DNA from: Muricoccus pecuniae
Lineage (GTDB): Bacteria > Pseudomonadota > Alphaproteobacteria > Acetobacterales > Acetobacteraceae
Assembly (NCBI RefSeq): GCF_014199205.1
Contig: NZ_JACIJD010000016.1
Location: 30,890 to 94,889 of the forward strand
Reading direction: 5' to 3'
Length of the DNA: 64,000 nucleotides
Shown here: one piece after another, positions 40,528-49,176 of the stretch
Layout: each line of letters opens with the position of its first letter
How positions within the stretch are numbered: position 1 is the stretch's first letter
Notes under the pieces: model-generated
What the model was told of the DNA's origin: nothing
Databases searched by the model: none
The model's input: the letters and a program-made list of their open reading frames with translations, nothing else
Made by a program: the position numbers and the translations under genes

Positions 40528-41541
40528 ATGGCCGGGATGAGGGATGTCGCCGTTGTCACGGGCGGGAGCGCGGGGATCGGCCTCGCCGCGGCGGAGCGGC
40601 TGGCGCGGGGCGGGCGGGCGGTCGCCATTCTCGCGCGCGAGCCGGGGCGGCTGGAGGAGGCGGCCGGGATGCTCCGGCGCCTGGGCAGCCCCGTGCTCGC
40701 CATCCCCGCCGATGTCGCGGACGCCGCCGCCGTGGATGCGGCGGCCGAGCGGGTGGAGCGGGATCTCGGCCCCATCGGCGCCTGGGTGAACAACGCCATG
40801 TCCACCGTGGTGGCCCCCGCAGACCGGATCACGCCGGAGGAGTACCGGCGCGTCACCGACACCACCTATCTCAGCCAAGTCTACGGCACGCTCGCGGCGC
40901 TGCGCCACATGAAGCCACGGGGGCGCGGCGCCATCGTGCAGGTCTCCTCGGGGCTGGGCATCCGCGCCGCGGCGCTGCAGGCGCCCTATTGCGCGGCGAA
41001 GTTCGCTGTCTCCGGCTTCACCGACGCGCTGCGGACCGAGCTGATCGCGGACGGCGTGAAGGTGTCGCTCACCGTCGTCTACCTGCCCGCGGTGAACACG
41101 CCGCAGTTCGGTTGGGCGCGCAACCGCACGGGGCACGAGCAGGAGGCGCCGGACCCGATCTTCGATCCCCGCCTCGCCGCGGAGGCGATCCACTTCGCCG
41201 TGGAGAACCCGCGCCGCGAGATCTGGGTCGGGCGCAGCACGGTGATGATGGCCATCGCCCAGGCACTCGCCCCGGCTCTCGCCGACCGGCAGGCGAGTTC
41301 CTTCAAGGAGGAGCAGCTCGGCGCCCCCATGGGCTACCGGCCGGGCAACCTGGAGGAGGCCCCGCCCGGGCCGGCGAGGATGGACGGCCGCTTCGGCGAC
41401 CGCGTGAAGGCGGCGCGGCACGAGTTCTTCACCAGCCGGCAGCGCGACGCGGCCAAGCTCGGCGGCCTCGGCCTCCTCGCCGCGCTCGGGGCGGTGGGCG
41501 CCACCTCCGTGCTGCGCGGCGTGCGGCGCCTGCTGCGCTGA
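40528..41541 (+). CDS. Short-chain dehydrogenase/reductase (SDR) with C-terminal extension
   Basis: The 337-residue protein has a classical SDR core: VVTGGSAGIGLAAAERLA binds NAD(P), WVNNAM is the NNAG-like motif, the catalytic Ser is in IVQVSSGLG, and PYCAAKFAVSGFTDALRTEL supplies the YxxxK pair. About 90 extra C-terminal residues end in a hydrophobic segment (LGGLGLLAALGAVGATSVL), suggesting membrane association, as in several uncharacterised SDRs. The substrate is unknown. ATG 40528 or 40537 could be used; GGAGG lies between 40522 and 40526, favouring the second. It precedes the cupin dioxygenase, but the pathway link is not established. Confidence 0.88.
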   Translation: MAGMRDVAVVTGGSAGIGLAAAERLARGGRAVAILAREPGRLEEAAGMLRRLGSPVLAIPADVADAAAVDAAAERVERDLGPIGAWVNNAMSTVVAPADRITPEEYRRVTDTTYLSQVYGTLAALRHMKPRGRGAIVQVSSGLGIRAAALQAPYCAAKFAVSGFTDALRTELIADGVKVSLTVVYLPAVNTPQFGWARNRTGHEQEAPDPIFDPRLAAEAIHFAVENPRREIWVGRSTVMMAIAQALAPALADRQASSFKEEQLGAPMGYRPGNLEEAPPGPARMDGRFGDRVKAARHEFFTSRQRDAAKLGGLGLLAALGAVGATSVLRGVRRLLR

Positions 41542-41610
41542 GCGCCCGTGTTGCCCCCCCGCGGATGATCCGCATACGGTCGCGGAACAGGAACAGGGGA
41601 GGACGCGCCG

Positions 41611-42669
41611 ATGGCCGAAGCCCATGAGCGCCCCACCGGGCTCGAAGCCGCGCGCCAGGAGTTCTACCAGCGGATCGGTCAGGGGAACCTGACGCCGCTC
41701 TGGCTCTCCCTCGCCGAGCTGGTGACGCCCGAGCCGCGCAGCGCCTGCCGCCCGGCGAGCTGGCGCTTCGAGGAGATCCGCGCGGCCATGATGGAGGCCG
41801 GCAGCCTCATCACCGCCAAGGAGGCCGAGCGCCGCGTGCTGGTGCTGGAGAATCCCGGCCTGCGCGGGGGGTCCCGCATCACGACCAGCCTCTATGCCGG
41901 GGTGCAGCTCGTCCTGCCCGGGGAGGTCGCGCCCGCGCACCGCCACACGCAGACGGCGCTGCGCTTCGTGCTGGAGGGAAGCGGCGCCTACACCGCCGTG
42001 AACGGCGAGCGCACGGTGATGGAGGAGGGCGACTTCATCATCACGCCTCCCATGGCCTGGCACGACCACGGCAACCCGAGCGACCGGCCGATCTTCTGGC
42101 TCGACGGCCTCGACATCCCCGTCGTGCAGTTCCTCGACGCCTCCTTCGCAGAGCATCTCGGCCAGGACAAGCAGCCGGTCACCCGCCCCGTCGGCGACAG
42201 CGACGCGCGCTTCGGCGCCAACCTCCTGCCGGTGGACCACAAGGCGGGGGGCGGCAGCTCGCCCGTCTTCAACTACCCCTATGCCCGCACGCGCGACGCG
42301 CTGGAGCGGATGCGCCGCCTGGAGGCCTGGGATCCCTGCCACGGGCTGAAGATGCGCTACACCAACCCCATCACCGGCAACCACGCCATGGCGACGATGG
42401 GCACCTTCATCCAGCTCCTGCCCCGGGGCTTCTCCACCGCCGCCTATCGCTCGACGGATGCGACGATCTTCGTGCCGATGGAGGGGCGGGGCCGCAGCTT
42501 CATCGGCGAGGATTTCGTGGTGGAGTGGGGCCGGCGCGACATCTTCGTCGTGCCCTCCTGGAAGCATGTGCGGCATGAGGCGGCGGAGGACAGCGTGCTC
42601 TTCTCCTTCTCCGACCGCCCGATCCAGGAGGCGCTGCACCTCTTCCGCGAGGACCGCGGCAACGCCTGA
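41611..42669 (+). CDS. Gentisate 1,2-dioxygenase-like bicupin
   Basis: The 352-residue protein matches the gentisate/1-hydroxy-2-naphthoate dioxygenase family: FYQRIGQGNLTPLWLSLAELVTPEP at the start, then a first cupin with the iron ligands in PAHRHTQTALRFVLEG and a second His in TPPMAWHDHGNPSD. A second, degenerate cupin occupies the C-terminal half. These Fe(II) enzymes open the gentisate ring to maleylpyruvate. The later steps of that route need an isomerase and an FAH-type hydrolase; an FAH gene is at 4123, but not nearby. A GGGGAGG ribosome site precedes the ATG. Its 3' end converges with the Bug gene at a 12-nt gap. Confidence 0.88.
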   Translation: MAEAHERPTGLEAARQEFYQRIGQGNLTPLWLSLAELVTPEPRSACRPASWRFEEIRAAMMEAGSLITAKEAERRVLVLENPGLRGGSRITTSLYAGVQLVLPGEVAPAHRHTQTALRFVLEGSGAYTAVNGERTVMEEGDFIITPPMAWHDHGNPSDRPIFWLDGLDIPVVQFLDASFAEHLGQDKQPVTRPVGDSDARFGANLLPVDHKAGGGSSPVFNYPYARTRDALERMRRLEAWDPCHGLKMRYTNPITGNHAMATMGTFIQLLPRGFSTAAYRSTDATIFVPMEGRGRSFIGEDFVVEWGRRDIFVVPSWKHVRHEAAEDSVLFSFSDRPIQEALHLFREDRGNA

Positions 42670-42681
42670 GGCGCGGCGCCG

Positions 42682-43641
42682 CTACTCCGGTTGGATGCCC
42701 GCCTCCTGCGCGATGCGGGCGTTGCGCCCGGATTCCGCCGCGATGAAGCGCGCGAAGTCGGCGCGGCCTTCGGCCACGGGCTCGGCGCCCTGGTCCGCGA
42801 TTCGCGCGCGGATCTCGGGATCGCGCGAGAGGCTCTGCACGGCGGCGTTCAGCCGCTCCGCCTCGGCCTCCGGCAGGCCGCGCGGCGCCCAGAGCGCGTA
42901 CCACAGGGTGAAGTCCAGCCCGGGCATCCCCTCCTCGGCGATGGAGGGGATGGCGGGCGCGCGCGACGAGCGGCGCGGTCCCATGACCGCGTAGGCGCGC
43001 AGCCGCCCGGCCTCGATATGCGGCAGGGCGGAGCCGAGCGGCGCGACCATCAGCGCGGCATTGCCGGAGATCACGTCCGTCAGCGCGGGGGCGGTGCCGC
43101 GATAGGAGACGACCAGCGTCTCCGCCCCCACCTCGCGCTTGAGGCTCTCCGTCGCGAGATGGCCCATTGAGCCGAGGGCGGAGTTGGCGAAGGAGAGCCG
43201 GTCACGCCCCGCGCGCATGGCCGCGGCCAGCGCCGCGACGCCGCCCTCGGGTGCGAGGCGCGGGTTGCCCACCAGCACCATCGGCGCGGTGGCGAGGCGC
43301 GCGACGGGGGTGAAGTCCGCCACGGGGTCATAGGGCACGCTCCGCATCACGCGGCGCGCCGTGAGGTGGATGTCCGCGTTGACGAGGAAGGTCGCCCCAT
43401 CGGGCGCCGCGCGCGCCACCTCGGCGGCGCCGAGCGTGTTGTTCGCGCCCGAGCGGTTCTCGACCACCCAGCCCTGGTCCAGCATCTCACCGAGGCGGGT
43501 CGCGTAGAGGCGCCCGATCACGTCGATCGCGCCGCCCGGCGCGGCGGGGACGACGAGGCGCACGGTGCGGCGCTGCGCCCGCGCCGTGGCGGGCAGCGCG
43601 AGGGAGAGGGCTGCGGCGCCGAGGCGGCGGCGGGCGATCAT
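42682..43641 (-). CDS. Bug/TctC-family tricarboxylate-transporter substrate-binding protein
   Basis: The 319-residue protein has a short signal peptide (ARRRLGAAALSLALPATARAQ) and the Bug core: VRLVVPAAPGGAIDVIGRLYATRL, GWVVENRSGANNTLGAAEVARAAPDG and VSYRGTAPALTDVISGNAALM. It is exported to the periplasm and should bind a carboxylic acid. It starts 12 nt after the class II aldolase gene, so the two are one operon, and the bound compound is plausibly related to the aldolase substrate. No TctA or TctB genes are close. Confidence 0.9.
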   Translation of the reverse strand: MIARRRLGAAALSLALPATARAQRRTVRLVVPAAPGGAIDVIGRLYATRLGEMLDQGWVVENRSGANNTLGAAEVARAAPDGATFLVNADIHLTARRVMRSVPYDPVADFTPVARLATAPMVLVGNPRLAPEGGVAALAAAMRAGRDRLSFANSALGSMGHLATESLKREVGAETLVVSYRGTAPALTDVISGNAALMVAPLGSALPHIEAGRLRAYAVMGPRRSSRAPAIPSIAEEGMPGLDFTLWYALWAPRGLPEAEAERLNAAVQSLSRDPEIRARIADQGAEPVAEGRADFARFIAAESGRNARIAQEAGIQPE

Positions 43642-43653
43642 CGCGACCCCTCC

Positions 43654-44373
43654 CTAGATGCCGCCGAAGCCGGCGCGGGCGCGCCAGTAGGCCCAGGCGC
43701 GCTCCAGCGGGCGCTCGCCCATCAGCATCTCGGCGGTCATCCGCGTCTCGCCCTCCGTCAGGAAGCGCGGCGCGCCCATGGCCATGGCGCGCGACTGCAG
43801 CTCGGCATTGTCCTTCATGCGGACGCAGACGAAGACGACCGCCGGCAGGGAGTGCGCGGCGCAGGCGGCGCCGTGGTTGCGCAGCAGCACGGAGGCCCCG
43901 CCGCCCAGCGCGCGCGCGAGGCTGTCGGCGCGCGGCACGTCGTCGATCAGCATGTTCGTGTCGCCGAACTCGTCGCGGCTGTCCCAGACGGGCACGGGGC
44001 CGCCGAGGACGGAGGCCATGTGGAGGACGGGCCGCAGCGGCACGTCGGTGACGGTGTAGGGCAGCACGGCGGGGCAGTGGTGGTGCACCGTCGCATGCAC
44101 GTCAGGGCGCGCGGCGAAGAGGCGGGCGTGCAGCACGCTCTCGAGATACGGGCGCATCCCCCTGGGGTCCACCGGCACGCCGTCCAGCGTGAATTCGAGA
44201 AGGTCCTCGCGCGTGACGAGTTCGGGGGAGCGGGAGCGGGAGACGAAGAAGCGGTCCGCGCGATCGGGGTGGCGGAGGGCGACGTGGCCGAAATCGTCCA
44301 GCACGCCCTCATGCGCGAGGATGCGGTTCGCGATCACGAGATCGCCCAGCAGCCCGTGAAGGTCCTGCGTCAT
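43654..44373 (-). CDS. Class II aldolase/adducin family protein
   Basis: The 239-residue protein has the fold's zinc-binding HATVHHHCPAVLPY cluster, the conserved SRSPELVTREDLLEFTLDG substrate loop, PYLESVLHARLF with the acid/base Glu, and LLRNHGAACAAHSLP. It could be a phosphate-sugar aldolase or a decarboxylase. It is not closely similar in layout to the OtnC-like protein at 1016. It is the first gene of a leftward operon with the Bug protein, and a broken MarR gene lies divergently upstream, so its former local regulator may be lost. Confidence 0.87.
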   Translation of the reverse strand: MTQDLHGLLGDLVIANRILAHEGVLDDFGHVALRHPDRADRFFVSRSRSPELVTREDLLEFTLDGVPVDPRGMRPYLESVLHARLFAARPDVHATVHHHCPAVLPYTVTDVPLRPVLHMASVLGGPVPVWDSRDEFGDTNMLIDDVPRADSLARALGGGASVLLRNHGAACAAHSLPAVVFVCVRMKDNAELQSRAMAMGAPRFLTEGETRMTAEMLMGERPLERAWAYWRARAGFGGI

Positions 44374-44434
44374 GCCGGCGCTCCCCCCATGCTCTTCGTT
44401 GAAATGCAGTATTCGTTCTTTCAGTATACCGTCA

Positions 44435-44685
44435 ATGAAGCAGGGCGATCATCGCCGCTCGATGCAGCAGCTCTACGCGATGCCGGGCCATCTCATCCGG
44501 CGGGCGAAGCGCCTCCGCCTCACCGGCGAGGGAGAGGCGCTGCTGGAGCGGGTGGAAGGGCCCGTGCGGCGCGTGCAGGAACGGCTGCTCGCCCCGTTCC
44601 CCGGCAGGACCGGGCGACCCTCCTGCGCCTGCTGGCCGAGCTCGCCGACCCTCACGCGCCGGCAAGGCCCGAGGCGGAGGGCTGA
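44435..44685 (+). pseudogene. Remnant of a MarR-family regulator (internal deletion plus frameshift)
   Basis: The readable parts are typical of MarR: MQQLYAMPGHLIRRA from the N-terminal helix, RLRLTGEGEALLERVEGPVRRVQERLLAPF from just after the wing, and, in another frame, QDRATLLRLLAELADP from the C-terminal dimer helix. The N-terminal piece runs directly into the post-wing piece near 44506, so roughly 60 residues containing the whole recognition helix are missing. A one-base frame change occurs near 44598-44606. The product cannot bind DNA as a normal MarR. It lies where a regulator of the class II aldolase operon would be expected, divergent from it. Confidence 0.75.
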
Positions 44686-44789
44686 TCGCGGCCGCCATTT
44701 GGCGATGTCCCCCCGGCGGGGTAGATTAACGGAACTGCAACAGCCCGGGCGAACCCTTCCGGCGGCAGCGATGACCGAGGTGTCGAGAC

Positions 44790-47700
44790 GTGCCGATTCT
44801 CAGCCGCGACACCGGGAGCGCGGCGCACGCCGGGGCCGCCGCCCGGCGCCTCTTCTCCGGGCCGGGCCCCATGCGCGCGCTCTGCCGCGGGCACGACTGG
44901 GCCGCCACGCCGCTCGGCCCCGTCGAGACCTGGGACCTGGGCTTGCGGGCAACGGTGCGGACGCTGCTGAACTCGCGCTACCCCATGATCCTCATCTGGG
45001 GCGAGGGGTTCGTCCAGATCTACAACGACGCCTACTCCGTCGTGATCGGGGACAAGCACCCCGCGGCGCTCGGCACCGACATCCGCACCACCCTCGCCGA
45101 GGCCTGGGGCACGCTCGGGCCGATGATCGCGGAGGTGATGAGGACGGGCACCGCCAACTGGGTGCCGGCGCAGCAGCTCCTGCTCAACCGCTCCGGCTAT
45201 GTGGAGGAAGCCTATTTCAGCCTCTCCCACGCGCCGGCGGAGGACGATTCCGGGCGGGTGGCCGGCATGCTCTGCGTCTGCAGCGAGGTGACGCAGGGGC
45301 TGGTGGGGGACCGCCGGCTGAAGCTCCTGCGCGATCTGGCCGGGCGCGCGAACGACACGCTCGGCGTGCAGGAGTCCTGCGAGGCCGTGACCGCCGTGCT
45401 GGCGGGGGCGGTGGACGTGCCCTTCGCCACCATCCGGCTCCGCGAGGGCGAGGGGATGCGGCTCGCGGCCAGCACCGGGCTCGGCGGGGACGACATCGCC
45501 TGCCTGGCGGCGATGGAGGACGCGGCGGGGGAGGGCGGGACGGTCGTGCTGGACGGGCTGCGCGGGCGCATCGGCGCCACGGGCGGGCCCTGGGGCCATC
45601 CGGTGGAGGCCGCCATCCTCCTCCCGCTCGCTGGCGCCCCCGGCCAGCCGTCGCTCGGCACGCTGCTCGCCGGGCTGAACCCGAACCGGGCGCTGGACGA
45701 CGAGTACCGGACCTTCTTCGGCCTGCTCGCGGCGCAGGTCTCCACGGCCGTGCGCAACGCGCGCGCCTATCAGGAGGAGCGCGCGCGGGCGGAGGCGCTG
45801 GCGGATCTCGACCGCGCGAAGACGCTGTTCTTCTCCAATGTCAGCCACGAGTTCCGCACGCCGCTGACGCTCATGCTCGGCCCGCTGGAGGAGATGCTCG
45901 CCCTCCCGCCCGAGGAGCTGGGCGCGCGGCACGGCGAGCTGGAGCTGGTGCACCGCAACGGGCTGCGCTTGCTCAAGCTCGTGAACACGCTGCTCGACTT
46001 CTCCCGCGTGGAAGCGGGGCGGGCGAGCGCGCGCTTCACCCGCACCGACATCGCCGCGCTGACGGAGGAACTGGCGAGCAGCTTCCGCTCCGCCGCCGAG
46101 CGCGCGGGCCTCGCGCTCGAGGTGCGGACGAGGAACCCGGCCGAGCCGGTCTTCCTCGACCGCGACATGTGGGAGAAGATCGTCCTCAACCTTCTCTCCA
46201 ACGCGCTGAAGCACACCTTCTCCGGCGGCATCGGGGTGGAGCTGGCCCCGGTGGAGGGCGCCGTGGAGCTCCGCGTCTCCGACACGGGCATCGGCATCGC
46301 GCCCGACCAGCTTCCCCGCATCTTCGACCGCTTCCACCGAGTGGAGGGCGCGCGCTCCCGCTCCCATGAGGGATCGGGCATCGGGCTGGCCCTCGTGCAG
46401 GAACTCGTGCGGCTGCATGGCGGGGAGGTGAGCGCCGAGAGCGAGCCCGGGCGCGGCACGCGCTTCCGCGTCCGCATCCCCACCGGCGCCGCGCATCTGC
46501 CCCGGACGACACTGGGCGAGGACAGGCCTGATGACACGCGGATCGGCGCCGAGGTCTTCGCGGAGGAGACGCTGCGCTGGCTGCCGGAGGAGCCGGCCGC
46601 GCCCGCGCCGGAAGAGGATCGCCGCGCCGCCACCATCCTGCTGGCCGACGACAACGCCGACATGCGCGCCTATGTCGGCCGCCTGCTCGGGCGCGACCAC
46701 AGGGTGGTCACCGCCGTGAACGGCGAGGAGGCGCTGGCGCGCGCGTTGGAGATCCGCCCGGATCTCGTCCTGACGGACGTGATGATGCCGGTGATGGACG
46801 GCTTCGCCCTGCTGCACCGGCTGCGCGAGGAGCCGCTGCTGCGCGCGACCCCCGTGATCATGCTCTCCGCCCGCGCGGGGGAGGAGGCGAAGGTTCAGGG
46901 GCTCGACGCTGGGGCGGACGACTACCTCGTGAAGCCCTTCACCGCGGCCGAGCTGCTCGCGCGCGTGCGGGTGAACCTCGACCTCTCGCGCATGCGGCGC
47001 GACCTCGCCGAGGCGCGGCACCAGGCGCAGAAGATGGAGGCCATCGGCCAACTCACCGGCGGCGTGGCGCACGACTTCAACAACCTCCTCATGGCGATCA
47101 CGGGCGGGCTCGACATCGCCCTGCGGCGGGTGGAGGACGAGCGTGTGCTGCGCGTGCTGCGCAACGCCGCCGTCGCGGCGGAGCGGGGGGGCAACCTCAC
47201 GCGCCAGCTCCTCGCCTTCGCACGCCGCAACCCGATCGCGGTGCGGCCGGTGGACGCCAACGGCCTGGTCGCGCGGATGGTGGAGATGCTCCACCGCACC
47301 CTCGGCGGGCGGATCGAGGTGGCGACGCGGCTGGCGCGCGAGCTGCGCCCGGTGCTGGCGGACGAGACGCAGCTCGAACTGGTGCTGCTCAACCTCGCGG
47401 TGAACGCGCGGGACGCCATGCCGGAGGGCGGCAATCTCACCATCGAGACCTCGAACCTGCCGCCCGGCAGCCCGGCCGCGGGGCTCGATCCCGGCGACTA
47501 CGTGCTCGTCACCGTCGCCGATACGGGGCACGGCATGTCGGCCGAGCTGCTGGAGCACGTCTTCGAGCCCTTCTTCACGACGAAGGATGTCGGGAAGGGC
47601 ACGGGGCTCGGGCTGAGCCAGGTCTACGGCGTCATGCGCTCGCTCGGCGGCGCCGTGCGGATCGCCAGCGCGCCGGGGGAGGGGACGACCGTCTCCCTCT

Positions 47701-48134
47701 TCCTCCGCGTCAGCGAGGCGCCCGCGCGCGGCGAGGCGGCCGCGGTCTCCATCGCTCCCGGCCGGCGCGCGCGCATCCTCCTGGCCGATGACGACGTGCA
47801 GGTCCGCAGCGCGGCGGCGGAGATGCTGCGCGAGATCGGGCACGAGGTGGAGGAAGCGGCGGGCGGGGAGGAGGCGCTGCGCGCCCTGGGAGCCCCCCAG
47901 GCGTCCTTCGACCTTCTCCTCACCGACTACGCCATGCCCTGCATGACCGGGGCCGAGCTGGCCGCCGCCGCCCGCCGGCTGCGGCCGGGCCTCCCCGTGC
48001 TCTTCGCGACGGGCTACGCCGCCGGCAACGCGCTGGAGGCGGAGCGGGCGGCGGGATGCGTCGTCGAGAAGCCGTTCCGCCTCGCCGACCTCGCCGCCGC
48101 CGTCCGGGGCTGCCTGGGGAAGGGCGGGAGTTAG
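44790..48134 (+). CDS. Hybrid histidine kinase with two kinase modules and two receiver domains
   Basis: The 1114-residue cytoplasmic protein has, in order: a PAS-like region (about 45-170), a GAF domain (185-325), a first HisKA/HATPase module (phospho-His353 in NVSHEFRTPLT) and a receiver with phospho-Asp663 in LTDVMMPVMDG. A second HisKA/HATPase module (His761 in GGVAHDFNNLL) and a final receiver (Asp1046 in LTDYAMPCMTG) follow. All N, G1 and G2 box residues look present in both kinases. No membrane segment or output domain is seen, so an internal phosphorelay with an external partner is likely. The start codon is GTG 44790. It is monocistronic; the signal is unknown. Confidence 0.9.
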   Translation: MPILSRDTGSAAHAGAAARRLFSGPGPMRALCRGHDWAATPLGPVETWDLGLRATVRTLLNSRYPMILIWGEGFVQIYNDAYSVVIGDKHPAALGTDIRTTLAEAWGTLGPMIAEVMRTGTANWVPAQQLLLNRSGYVEEAYFSLSHAPAEDDSGRVAGMLCVCSEVTQGLVGDRRLKLLRDLAGRANDTLGVQESCEAVTAVLAGAVDVPFATIRLREGEGMRLAASTGLGGDDIACLAAMEDAAGEGGTVVLDGLRGRIGATGGPWGHPVEAAILLPLAGAPGQPSLGTLLAGLNPNRALDDEYRTFFGLLAAQVSTAVRNARAYQEERARAEALADLDRAKTLFFSNVSHEFRTPLTLMLGPLEEMLALPPEELGARHGELELVHRNGLRLLKLVNTLLDFSRVEAGRASARFTRTDIAALTEELASSFRSAAERAGLALEVRTRNPAEPVFLDRDMWEKIVLNLLSNALKHTFSGGIGVELAPVEGAVELRVSDTGIGIAPDQLPRIFDRFHRVEGARSRSHEGSGIGLALVQELVRLHGGEVSAESEPGRGTRFRVRIPTGAAHLPRTTLGEDRPDDTRIGAEVFAEETLRWLPEEPAAPAPEEDRRAATILLADDNADMRAYVGRLLGRDHRVVTAVNGEEALARALEIRPDLVLTDVMMPVMDGFALLHRLREEPLLRATPVIMLSARAGEEAKVQGLDAGADDYLVKPFTAAELLARVRVNLDLSRMRRDLAEARHQAQKMEAIGQLTGGVAHDFNNLLMAITGGLDIALRRVEDERVLRVLRNAAVAAERGGNLTRQLLAFARRNPIAVRPVDANGLVARMVEMLHRTLGGRIEVATRLARELRPVLADETQLELVLLNLAVNARDAMPEGGNLTIETSNLPPGSPAAGLDPGDYVLVTVADTGHGMSAELLEHVFEPFFTTKDVGKGTGLGLSQVYGVMRSLGGAVRIASAPGEGTTVSLFLRVSEAPARGEAAAVSIAPGRRARILLADDDVQVRSAAAEMLREIGHEVEEAAGGEEALRALGAPQASFDLLLTDYAMPCMTGAELAAAARRLRPGLPVLFATGYAAGNALEAERAAGCVVEKPFRLADLAAAVRGCLGKGGS

Positions 48135-48150
48135 GGTCCGCTCCGCCGCT

Positions 48151-48168
48151 CCCGGCCGCGCGGCCGGG
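48151..48168. terminator. Palindromic hairpin between convergent genes
   Basis: CCCGGCCG and CGGCCGGG form an 8-bp stem around a CG centre in the 55-nt gap between the kinase and the DUF1206 gene, suited to terminate both transcripts. The loop would need to open by one or two pairs. Confidence 0.45.
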
Positions 48169-48189
48169 GGGGCGCGGCGGGCGGAGCGC

Positions 48190-49017
48190 CTAGCCCGGCC
48201 GGATGGCCGCCCCGATCACCTCCTGCTCCGTCGGCGCGGCGATCCGGCGGAAGCGCGCCTCGGCGAACTCGAAGACGCCGAAGGCCGCGAGGCCGAGGGC
48301 AACGAGGCCGAACAGCACGCGGCCGAAGGGCTGCCCCTGGATGGCGAGCAGCGCGCCGCCGAGCCCGTGCGCCTCGCCCGGATCCACCTGCCAGGCCGCG
48401 AGGAGGAGGAAGCCGCCGATGATGAGGAAGACCACCGCCCGCGCCGCGTAGCCCGCGCGCCCGAGCGGGACGACCCAGGCGGCGGTGCGGCCCTCGCAGG
48501 CCAGGTGGGGTCGGAAGGAGGCCGTCCAGGCCTTCGCCCCCATGCCGGCCGCGGCGCCGAGGATGGCCAGGCCCACGGCGCCGACGAGCCAGCGCCCGAA
48601 GGGCTGGCCCATGAGCCAGCGGGTCCAGTCGCGCGCCGCCTGCTCCTCCCCGCCGCCGGAACCGGTTCCCGTGATCAGGCCGATGGCGAAGACGCCGAGT
48701 CCGACATAGACGGCGGCGGAGACGAGCTGCCCCGCGCGGGCGGCCAGGGCCTTGGCCGAGCGGCCCCGCCCGTCCGTGTCCAGCAGGGATTGCAGCAGCC
48801 GCCAGAGGGCGAAGCCGAAGAGGCCGAGCGCCACGGCGCAGAGCAGGACCTTGCCGATGGGCTGGGTGAGGAGGGCCTGCAGCGCGCCCTTCGATCCCGT
48901 CGCCTCGCCCCCCCGGCCGAGGGCGGCGAGCAGCGCCAGCAGCCCGATGACGAGGTTCACCGCGCCGCGGGCCGCGTAGCCGAGCCGCGCGAGGATTTCG
49001 AGGCGGTTGCGGGGCAT
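48190..49017 (-). CDS. DUF1206 multi-pass membrane protein
   Basis: The 275-residue protein is built of three tandem units of two transmembrane helices. Each begins with a GYAARG/GQLVSA/GYAARA-type start and includes a PIGKVLL / PFGRWLVG / PFGRVLFG segment, which is the DUF1206 repeat. The family is widespread and has no known function. There is no signal peptide beyond the first helix. It is convergent with the hybrid kinase and divergent from the efflux operon with a 159-nt gap to the adaptor gene. Confidence 0.85.
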   Translation of the reverse strand: MPRNRLEILARLGYAARGAVNLVIGLLALLAALGRGGEATGSKGALQALLTQPIGKVLLCAVALGLFGFALWRLLQSLLDTDGRGRSAKALAARAGQLVSAAVYVGLGVFAIGLITGTGSGGGEEQAARDWTRWLMGQPFGRWLVGAVGLAILGAAAGMGAKAWTASFRPHLACEGRTAAWVVPLGRAGYAARAVVFLIIGGFLLLAAWQVDPGEAHGLGGALLAIQGQPFGRVLFGLVALGLAAFGVFEFAEARFRRIAAPTEQEVIGAAIRPG

Positions 49018-49176
49018 CGGCGGGGTTCACCTCGTTCCGGTGGTCGAAGGACAGGGCGGCAACGCCGGGAGAGGGCGGCGGGTTCCCCCAGCCCTCCCTC
49101 AACCCCGCGCCGGCCCCGCGCGTTCCCGAACATGGCCGACCGCCGGGGTCGGGTATTCGGGCGGAGCGGTTCGGGA

